In this document: one piece after another, positions 33,692-42,796 of the stretch
How positions within the stretch are numbered: the stretch's first letter is position 1
Layout: each line of letters opens with the position of its first letter
Assembly (NCBI GenBank): GCA_003988855.1
Contig: QYAI01000168.1
Location: 1 to 52,914, forward strand
Source of the DNA: Arachnopeziza araneosa
Taxonomy: Eukaryota; Ascomycota; Leotiomycetes; Helotiales; Arachnopezizaceae
Direction of reading: 5' to 3'
DNA: 52,914 bases
Made by a program: the position numbers and the translations under genes
Notes under the pieces: model-generated
The model's database searches: none
Told to the model about the DNA's origin: nothing
Seen by the model: only the letters and a program-made list of their open reading frames with translations

Positions 33692-34256
33692 GGGGGCTCA
33701 ATACGGGCCTATGATTGGGTGGTCCTCCTGTTAGGCGATCAAAACTAAGAGCTAAATCTCGTAACTCCACGTCCAATCCCATCTACCATCCTTCTTACCT
33801 AATGTTGATTTTGACTTTTTTGCCACCGAATTGAGCCTTGTGCAAGGCTTACTGCCAATTACTGTAGATTGATTCAGATTGACTTGGGAATATCGGACGG
33901 AGGTTACCACTCCAGCCACACAGTAGTTCCTGATCAGTGTGGGGGAATCAACCACTTAGATCCAGAGCCTAATTAATTCTGGAGCAGAAACTGGGAACAC
34001 TATTTTTAAGGGGGCGGGACAGTGGCACGATCCGTGGAAAAATTGCAGACTGTCTCAAGTTTGCTTCCCGAGTGGTCGGGACGGCGTGGCGGAGCGCACG
34101 CGCTAAGAATAGTTGGCTGCATCCCATATCAGGTTTTCGCCTTCAGTCACTAAAGACCGTTAATTGAGATTTGGTTAAAGCCGAACTCAGTTGAAGCTGC
34201 CCCCAATACTCCAGTTTTTTTGGGGGAAGGATCATCGGTGTTCGTTGTTCCTTTCG
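33692..34256. promoter_or_regulatory. Presumed promoter region of the lectin-like gene
   Basis: About 565 bases between the hypothetical fragment and the lectin-like start. No specific site is recognised. Confidence 0.3.
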
Positions 34257-35615
34257 ATGATGGCCGCTTCTCCAGATAATTACTTTAATTTGGTATCAGC
34301 TCATCTTGAACAGCAGTCAGCATTGACGCGAAAACCACTTCCAGACGATTCAGGAAAAGAAGTTGCTCCAGACTACGGAAAGCAAATTTCTCAAGATCAT
34401 GAGAAGCAGGTCGTTCCGGATCATGAAAATTGGGGTAAGCAGGCTGCTTATCCCAATTGGAACGATATTGTGCCAACATCAGAGTCTTCTCAAGAGGATT
34501 ACGCGCATTACACAACTGCAAGAAAGTCGCGGAAGAAGTGGGCCTTTATCGGAGGTGCAGTGCTATTGAATGTTATTCTGGCGGCTGTACTTGGCGGGGT
34601 TCTTGGTTCTCGACACAAGAGCAAACCAAGATTGCCACCATGGAGAAGTAATATTGCGGCCGTTTCATTTTTTTCCGATAATGTGAATAGGACAAAGTTG
34701 TATTATCAGGATGTTACAGGAGCGTTAATGGAAGCTGCTGATTCTGCAAACGGGACTTGGACCAATACTCAGCTAGGGTTTGCAGCAATGGATGGTTCTT
34801 CTCTTGCCGCAGCTGTGTCGCGTTACACTCCTCTGGTATGCTACAAACTCCACTTTTCTTGGGTATACTAACGACTAACAGGAAATCAGCGTCTTTTATA
34901 CGGATGCGAACTATATCCTCCATGACGCCATTTACAACTCAGATACCAACACCACCGTTGCTACGTTTCAGGATGTGAACGGCTTTGTTCAGGTTGCCAA
35001 TCTCACATCTTCTGGATGGGAATTGACACAATTGAGTGTCGATCCTGTTGCTGGTACAGGACTCGCTCTCCAACCATTTTTACGAAATGGCGTCGAAGAT
35101 CAAATAAATCTCTATCATCAAAAATCAAATCTTCATCTCTCATTAGCCACATGGACGCCAGCGGCGGTCAATGAAGGAAGTGAGTTTGGCCGATTGTTTT
35201 TGTTCCAATTCAAAACTAATAGTTAGAAGTTTCATCCTGGATACCGGATAGTCAGATATATGATGTCGCAGCTTCAGGAACCCCAATTGCCGCTGCTTCA
35301 TCTCCTAATGCTTTTCCTAATGACAATGGATATGAGTTATGGATTGAACTGCTATCACTTTCGAATAGAGGAATAGAAGTTGATACCTGGTCGGGGGCCA
35401 TAAATGATTGGTTTGAGCATGGAAATCAACCTTCAGTGATGGCAAACTCAACAATCAATAAACTAGTGTATGGGTCCATCGCAATGACGACTGCTGGAAA
35501 GGCATTTGCCGTGGTCATGTCCAATGTGACCGAGGTTCGGTCTTGGCAGGTCAGTGACGACATGGTTGATTGGAAGCCGCTTGGCACTGTAGATATTAAA
35601 AGTGGGGGAAGTTGA
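34257..35615 (+). CDS. Membrane-anchored fucose-specific-lectin-like beta-propeller
   Basis: Model: 34257-34835, 34882-35179, 35227-35615; 421 residues. Residues 1-93 are a polar, His/Asp/Glu-rich tail with short reiterated KQ/DHE units, then the basic stop KSRKK and one membrane helix (about 95-117, ending VLGGVLGSRHKSK), giving a type II membrane protein with its C-terminus outside or lumenal. The exterior part repeats the motifs of AAL/AFL-type fungal fucose lectins: NIAAVSFFSDNVNRTKLYYQD, GFAAMDGSSLAAAVS, EISVFYTDANYILHD, and INLYHQKSNLHLSLATW. These blades normally bind L-fucose with Arg, Glu and Trp. Several blade positions look degenerate, so sugar binding is not assured. The fused cytosolic tail and membrane anchor set it apart from soluble lectins. 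The ATG at 34260 is an equally good start. Confidence 0.75.
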
Positions 35616-36419
35616 ACAAAGTGCTCGCAGAATGCGACTGAATGAGTTCTTGAATTGAAAGAGTTATAATTATTGATCGTCTGTCTTCCTCTCGCGTGTG
35701 GGCATCACAGAGGCCTCAAGTCTTAAATCCAACAAAACTATTGGATGTTGTGGTCACCGTTAGAGTGATAAGATCCTTATCAGAGTCGTTAATTCGATAC
35801 CGTGGCGAGAAATATTTGATAGATAGTAGTAGTAGACGTCGTGGCAGCTGAATAAATAGATTGGTTCAAATCATTAAGAGTGAGGGACGCTTGCGCATCC
35901 GTGACTGGGTATGTAGCACTGCCAGTGGCAGTATCGCCAGGGATAGGCTCAAGCGCTCCACCGGGAAAATGATTGGTAGAGTTGGAACAACCGTTATCTG
36001 ACCTGAGGAAACATGTGTAAATGAGAAAGGCAGGCTTTCTGCAGAGACCATGGCCGGCACCGCTGTGATATGGACATGCTCTTTGAAAACTTCAAGGAGC
36101 TCTCCTGGACGAACGTCAAGCTATGAGTGACTAGACGCTTTCTGCCTGCCAAGTTTTGACTTTCTATGAGGTAAGTATCTTTGATGGATTTTAAAGGATA
36201 TTCTAATGCAGGTCTAAGTTTTGGAATCGACTGAATCGGCCGTGAAAGGAAAAAAAAAATTCATTTAAATGGCATTGAAAACCTTCTGAAGCATCGACGG
36301 TCGGTTCGGTCGCGAAGTCGTCTCTGTGAAGCCCTCATAGATTATTTTCGATACTCATCTGTATGTAATTTCATCTCTCTCTCGCAGTTCCTTGGAACTC
36401 ACAAATATTCAGATGGAGC

Positions 36420-36565
36420 ACTGTGCTGCTTGTGTGCGCATAGAACGAGGCGGGGTCATTGGATCCTTGTGTAGTTAATTGTAAAAATCTCTTTCCAAGT
36501 ATGTATGTTCAATGGACTTCTTGTCAATTTTCGAAAGGGGTGTTGTCATATTTCTGAAGTGAGCT
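36420..36565 (+). repeat. Diverged direct repeat, left copy
   Basis: Starts with the 17-base word actgtgctgcttgtgtg, which recurs exactly at 37086. About 75 bases on, a second block (tatgtatg...acttctt...catattt...ctgaa) also recurs in order in the right copy. Confidence 0.5.
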
Positions 36566-37085
36566 TTACAGAAATAATCTCCTGGGTGCAGAGAAGCATT
36601 TCCATTGTCCGTCACGGAAAATGACCCTGGCACGGACGGGATGATTTCACGTGCTCTAGATTTTGCTCATGCGAGATCCTTATGTACATGAATACTGAGC
36701 TCTGCTATTAGTCTTCTATCCCCTCCTATCCCCTCTTTAAGAGCTATTCAATGTAGCTATTTTAAACTCATCGAATCCCGACACGGTGCTCTCACACTAG
36801 AAAAGACATGGTTGGTGTGCTCTCAAACATCACTCCCCAACATCACTCCCCAACCGATCTCTCCTGTAAGATGGTGCAAGGGCTTTTCCTAGATGTTTGA
36901 AGAAGTAACTCCCCCCCCTAAAAGGTTTATATAGAAGAGTGCGGATGAAATTAGTGAATCTTGCGGACGCTTTTCGTTCGCAAGATTTACTCTTTTTGCC
37001 CCAAGGGCGCTATAAAAGAAGGCGCCTCGGCTTTTTTCTTCAGACCTTCATAAAGAATGGTCAGGGTGGAGAAGTGCAAGGAAGA

Positions 37086-37225
37086 ACTGTGCTGCTTGTG
37101 TGTGCGGAGGAGGAGTGGAGTTGTCGGATTCAGATACAGTCAGTAATGAAGTTTTTCAAATATGTATGGCCACTGTACTTCTTAGTCATTTAGAAAGAGA
37201 TTTTGCTACCATATTTATTTCTGAA
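37086..37225 (+). repeat. Diverged direct repeat, right copy
   Basis: Shares the exact 17-base start and an ordered set of later blocks with 36420-36565, with many substitutions and small gaps. No coding potential is seen. Confidence 0.5.
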
Positions 37226-37395
37226 CCAGGCTTTAGAGAGATGGGTGAGTAGAAAATTAGTCATCTCAACTTAGGAAGCCAGAAGGGCCGAGCAAAGTGA
37301 AATGTAAATAGGTCGCGAGAAAAAATTATTTTTAATTACAAGAGATACTAGCGTACAACAGAACTATAAATTTACCTCGTTCCTCTCCTTTCCAC

Positions 37396-38392
37396 TCAAC
37401 CCATTCCGTTCCAATTCTCATCGCTTCCACTTCTCTCGCTGAAACGACTCCATCTGCTCGCTTGCGCAGTCACGATCCCATTAGAGTTCCCGCGACCTCC
37501 AAACCTCTTGAAGCCTTTACTCCCACCATCACTTCTCGCTCTTTCTAACACCGGCGTACCCCCCCTCCTTCCCTTCAATAACACAATCGCCCATACAACT
37601 ATACCTACTGCTAGCACCGCAGAACCCAAGGTCGCAATCACGAAGACCTTTAAGTCTCTACTCCTTGTCTTACTGGGATCTTCGGTTGTTTCTTGAGTAG
37701 TATTCGTGGTTGATGTGTTTGCAGGAATGACGAGATTTGAGCTTGGGACACAGGCAATATCGTTGCAGAGGAAGATGCGATCTGGGGCTTTGGTATCCGT
37801 GTTGCCTGTCGTGTTTGAGAGGGTGGTTGAAGATATTTGAGAATCTATGAGAGAGAAACGTGGTGAGAAATCGATGACGCTCGTGTTTGGGGAGTCGCGG
37901 AACGTGGAGGTAACACCAAAGAAACTTTCACAGTTAGCAGATGAAACTTAGGTGACGACAGACGAAGAAACACATACTATGCATTTGCAGTGGAAAAATC
38001 AAGGCCATTTGTGTTCTCGAGGGTGATTTGGCTCAGTGCAGTTTTGGGATAGCTTGCATTGCCGGCCGCACCAGGGACGGGTCCATTTTCATCTACTACC
38101 GTTACTGGAAGCAAGACGGGATCATCAGTACTTCCGGAATAAAGGTCGATGATGTAATTTTCCAATTGGGTGATGTTGGGCGAAAGTCCTGATTCGCACC
38201 ATTCAATGTTGATGTACTGTACTTGACTGATATCGATAATCTCTCCTCCAGCGGGGTACATGAATTCAAACTGTTGATTTGATTTCGATTAGAGATGGGA
38301 CGGAATAGAGATGACACTGGGTTTCTTACATCGGCGTGAACAAAATAAGGGTACAGGGGTAATAGAAACGAAACGATATGAGTAGGCTTCAT
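37396..38392 (-). CDS. Type I membrane glycoprotein of unknown function
   Basis: Model: complement of 37396-37924, 37978-38270, 38330-38392; 294 residues, two introns of 53 and 59 bases, one with a GCTAAC branch site. A signal peptide (MKPTHIVSFLLPLYPYFVHA) is followed by an ectodomain with several N-glycosylation sequons and Ser/Thr-rich stalk (NTSTTNTTQETTEDPSK), one membrane helix (about 212-235, IATLGSAVLAVGIVVWAIVLL) and a basic tail of about 60 residues. EIIDISQVQYINIEWCESG and ITLENTNG resemble fungal cell-surface proteins of Leotiomycetes and Sordariomycetes with no assigned role. It might be a wall sensor or surface adhesin, from topology alone. Two cysteines (about DRIFLCNDIACVP) near the membrane may form a disulphide. 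Confidence 0.8.
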
Positions 38393-39786
38393 ATCTGGAA
38401 CAGAAGGATGAGGATGACCAGCATCACTTCGAATCGAGAGAAAATAATGGAACAGACGGCAGAGAAAAAAGGAGCAGAATTCGAGGATTTCCATATTATA
38501 TTATTCTGGGAGGCGAATTCTTTCCGACTCACACCACATCCGAAAGATTTGAGATGGTGTGTGCAACATGCAAAACAGGTTACACGCAAACGGACCTGAG
38601 ACGTGGGGAGCAGGGGCGCACAACTGCCATCTGTGGCGCTCGGATGGGGAAGGGATGATCATATGATGTAACCGAGAAGGTGGGCTTGTTATTGGACGAA
38701 CGAGGAGCTACATATCATTCTATCGCATGAGAAGTCAACCTGCATAGGCTTTGGATGCTCCCTAGAATCGAACTGGGAAGTGTAATCTTGTAGGCATTTC
38801 CAGTCATGCTCGAGAAGCATATGGAAGCTCTCGCTTTTATAGCATTGAATAGGATAAGCATTGAATAGGATAAGCCAAGAGGGAATAGAGTTAATTTAAC
38901 CTTAAAGATGCTGCGAAGGGGTGTGAGCGAGAGCCAGACAGGAACCGGTCACGTGAGAAATACCATCAGTCCATTGGCAGAAGGATGTAAGGAGAAATGG
39001 TGTGGCAACCCACTCAGAACATCATCTGGTGCTCAGGAGATAACAAAAGCTTCCAATAAATGTGGTGAGGATGGGATGATGTTTTCCTCTTCGCGCCCAG
39101 TCCTAGGCTGGGCGGCTCCGTGTTTGAGCCCATCTGGCATAAAAAGAATGCAGGTAGAATAATGAATCATTGGGTGCCTTGCATATCCCTTTGTTTGAGG
39201 TTCTGATGAAATGAGTATTATGAAACGCCTTCCAGTGCCGGCTGTATGTATGGACGGGAGAAGGAGAGAGACGAAGAAAAGAAGGGGGAGGGAGACAGAC
39301 AGACGTCAAAGCTTCGCTTGTGGCTAAACGCCGATGGGTTCGGAGCAAACCTGACGACTCAGGCCAGTCGCTTCTAGATCACGAGTGATATGAGTCCTAA
39401 TCAGCACGTGGGAGTACAGTAAGACCAATCTCCCTAAAAAGTCTAGAAGTCTAACGGCTACTGAGCTTATCCGAATTGAGCGAGCCCGTTTATTTGCACC
39501 TCATTTCACCAACATTTCACGCTTCTCTCTCACCATCGTCCCCTCGCGCTGCTCCCAACTCTTCCTCTCGACTCCTGCGATAGTAAACTGAGCAACTCTC
39601 CTCCCCATACACCTCTCGACTACCCGTACACGTGCCGTGCAGCGTCCCGTGGGAGTCATTGCAGCCTCATGGGCAGATCTCACCCTGTTCGGATCCCCTA
39701 CACACCCCGGAGCCCTCTGAATGCCCGCTAATTGCTGATGATCAGCGAAAGGGAGTTGGCGAGATAGGATCCCGAATGTTTGGGAC
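38393..39786. promoter_or_regulatory. Divergent intergenic region between the glycoprotein and the Zn2Cys6 regulator
   Basis: About 1.4 kb between two head-to-head genes, so both promoters lie here. No gene is seen. It contains a 16-base tandem duplication at 38844-38875. Confidence 0.4.
38844..38875. repeat. 16-base tandem duplication
   Basis: The word attgaataggataagc occurs twice in direct succession without mismatch. Confidence 0.85.
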
Positions 39787-42283
39787 ATGATGGGCTCCAA
39801 TCCGAAGATACTACCACGAGTACTGCTTCCCAAGTCTGATCCTGATTCGCCTTCATCGCCCTCACTGGACAACACGAGAGAGAGAGGCGAGCCTCCATCC
39901 AAAAAGCAAAGGAAATGTATCTCAAATGCATGTATGCCATGTAGGAAGCGGAAGTCAAAGGTTGGTCTCCCTCATCCAGAATATCCCCACTCATCTGGAA
40001 GTCTTACCTCACGTGACAGCGATACCTTGGAAGTGTTACCTATCCTTCGAACTTGTATCTAACCTGAAGTAGTGTGATGGAGAGCGCCCAAACTGCTCCG
40101 CATGCCTGACTGTATATACCACAGAGTGTAATTATGATATAGACGCCGATCACCGGAGAAAAGGTGCTCTCAAACGGGACATCGCCGAGCTGACTGAGTC
40201 GAATCGGAAAATTGGTCTCGTCATCGATGCAATCAGAAAGCGCTCAGAGGCTGATGTAGACGACATTATTCAAATGATTCGGACCGAGTCAGACTTGAGC
40301 CACGATGAAATTGCGGACAAGATCGAGTCACTAAGCTCAGTCAAACATCCTGAGATCACCGAGGAGCAGCCAACAAGTCTGGAGGGAGAGCTTGCCGTTG
40401 ATATTCGGAAAGGATCATTTGATAAATCTGGAGAAGGGCGGCATTACGGCATGACTTCCAATCTTGGATTGCAACCCGAGGACCAGAGAACGGTTACTGT
40501 TGACCAGATTGGTGCTTGGACGAATGTGACAAATGATACTGAGTTCATCAATCATCTGTTGGGGTTGTACTTTACTTGGTCCCATCCTTGGTTTATGGTC
40601 TTCTCGGAAGAAGTATTCTATCATGGAATGGAACAGCGAAGGTCCAAGTACTGCACACCACTTCTCATGAATGCGATTCTGGCATTTGGCTGCCATTTCT
40701 CGGATCGTCCCGAAGCCCGAGCTGATCCTAACGACCCAAAGACCGCTGGTGAACATTTCTTTCAAGAAGCCAAAAGACTTCTCAGTCAAGACGAAGACCA
40801 CTCATCCTTGACGATTGTTCAAGCCTTAGCTATCATGTCCCTGCGCCAAGTCATGCAAAACAATGATAGTGCTGGTAGGAGATATGCTGCTCAAATGATG
40901 AGTATGGCCATTGAAATAGGTCTACATACCTCAGTAGCAGCCCAACCAAATGGGAAACTGACACTGACGGAAATTGAAGCACGAAGAGTCACCTTCTGGG
41001 GTTGCTTCGTTCTTGATATTGGGTGGGCTGTTTGTACTGGCCGAATATCGTTCTTGCCACGGCATGCGATATGCCTTGAGAAGCCGACTTTATCTGCCGA
41101 CTTGGAACAAAAGCCATGGCCACCGCAGGGAAGTCTTGATGGCAATGTTACGGCTACACCTGCAAGCTTGCAGCAGCCAGGTCACAAGTATGGAGTCTTG
41201 CTTCAAGCTAGTTTGTTAGCTGAGATTATGGATGACATTGTACACATGTTCTATGCACCTCGTGATCGTATCACTAGTCGTCGACTACAACTTCATCATG
41301 AGAAGCTACAAACTTGGTACAAAAATCTTCCGGAAGAGTTGGCCTTGAAAAATCCAGGGCCAACTCTCCCTCAAGTAATCACCCTACAGTGCGTCTCATC
41401 CACGTCAGGAGTTTACTAGCTAACAAAACATAGTCTCTGTTACCACAATTGTGCTTTGGTTTTGTTTCGTCCATACCTTAATTGGGCGTTCGTTCAACAG
41501 ATGTCCAAATCCCCACGCCAAATTTGCACCGAGTCGGCGAACACCATCTCCGAGTTGACGGATATGTATGTCGAAGTCTACGGTGCCAAACGACTTTTCG
41601 TAATCAACACTCATTCGATCATGTCAGCAGCCATTATCCATCTCGCAAACCTGAATCGACCCAATCCCTCACCAGAACAAGAAAAACACCTCGCAACCGC
41701 GATAAGGAAAATGAATGAAATGTCCGGCACGTACAACATTTGTCGCCGTTTCGCCAGTATCCTGCGCAATAAAGTGTACACCTGGTGCAAAAACGGGATT
41801 CCCGCCTCTGTCCAACAAGCCCTCGACGACCTTGAGATCGAAACCCCATCCAGCGCCATGGTTTCCCCAACCACCATCCCCGGCCCTCGTCAATCCATCC
41901 ACACCCCAACCAACCGCACCAACTCGGTCGGCTCCACCACCTCCAACGCGTCCAATACCTATCCCCCCTATCGTTGCGGTAGCTTCTCCCGCAAACCTTC
42001 CGCACCAGAAATCATCCAGATGGCCCCACCTTCCCTCGTGACCCAGAACCCATTCTCCGCTCAGAGACAGATGCAGAATGGATTCTTCAACCCCCTCGGT
42101 GGCTTCGAAGGCATCCCGCTCCCAGTACAGGTGAATCCTGGCAATGCAGGCCCGATGGGCATAAGCGGGATACTGGATGGAGAATTTCCAGATTGGAATA
42201 AAGACGGATTTATCTTAGAGCAGCAAGGAACTGTGGAATTCAGTTGGGGTTTTGGAAACGCGGGATTTGGCGGGGCGGTTTAA
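39787..42283 (+). CDS. Zn2Cys6 transcription factor, NirA/NIT4-like
   Basis: Model: 39787-39960, 40073-41388, 41434-42283; 779 residues. The first intron splits the zinc cluster after CRKRKSK. The joined cluster is ACMPCRKRKSKCDGERPNCS plus AC and a final Cys before NYD, spacing C-x2-C-x6-C-x6-C-x2-C-x7-C. It is followed by DHRRKGALKRDIAELTE (linker and coiled-coil start). The fungal-specific middle homology domain spans about 190-440 (FTWSHPWFMVFSEEVF, TFWGCFVLDIGWA, GRISFLP). The C-terminus is rich in Pro, Ser, Asn and Gln, like an activation domain. Cluster, linker and FMVFSEEVFYHGM resemble nitrate-pathway activators NirA and NIT4 and their paralogues; no nitrate or nitrite reductase gene is nearby, so the regulon is unknown. 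Nuclear DNA-binding protein. Confidence 0.9.
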
Positions 42284-42796
42284 GACTGATATCAATGACG
42301 TCTCCTTTCTTGTAAATATTTTTTGGGGATGGGTCAGGATTAGATATGGATACGGTCTTTTCATCTGTATATTTTGTTTGTGCTGAGATGAGAATACGTC
42401 TCTCAACATACCGAGTTAGGGCACAATTTAGGGTAGATAGGATGGGTCAGGATTTCATACGAGAATTATATAATGAACAATCTTCCAGATTCACTCGTTG
42501 GCTCTGGCAATTGTGTCATTTTCAACTGGATGCACATAATTTATGCAGCACGGCCTGCGAAGACAAAGAGGTGGCTGAGGCTCATTACAGTCAAGACCTT
42601 AGCTAAGAATGTTCTGAACAGAGGTAGGTTGTAGATTGATCATTATTTGTTAATCATTACGGTGAAACTTGAGAGAAAATCTGTGGTGGTTTAATCCATA
42701 AAGATGTACTAGCCGCATTCCCCCGCTACGTCCAGTCCATCATAGTCAGCTGCACTCAAAAATCTTCCATACCCAAAGATGAGCCCCGAAAGAAAA
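42284..42796. other. Intergenic region between convergent genes
   Basis: About 510 bases between the 3' ends of the regulator and HET genes. The frame at 42346-42606 has no family signal. Confidence 0.45.

Larger units (their letters stand above)
35616..37395. other. Long intergenic region holding a diverged direct repeat
   Basis: About 1.8 kb without a supportable gene. Includes two related segments about 670 bases apart, a tandem 13-base pair near 36826 and a poly-C run near 36910. It may be duplicated or transposon-derived DNA. Confidence 0.45.

Noticed and set aside
38740..38800. Possible tRNA T-arm (GTTCGATTC on the minus strand)
   Set aside because: No matching acceptor stem about 70 bases away and no cloverleaf could be drawn.
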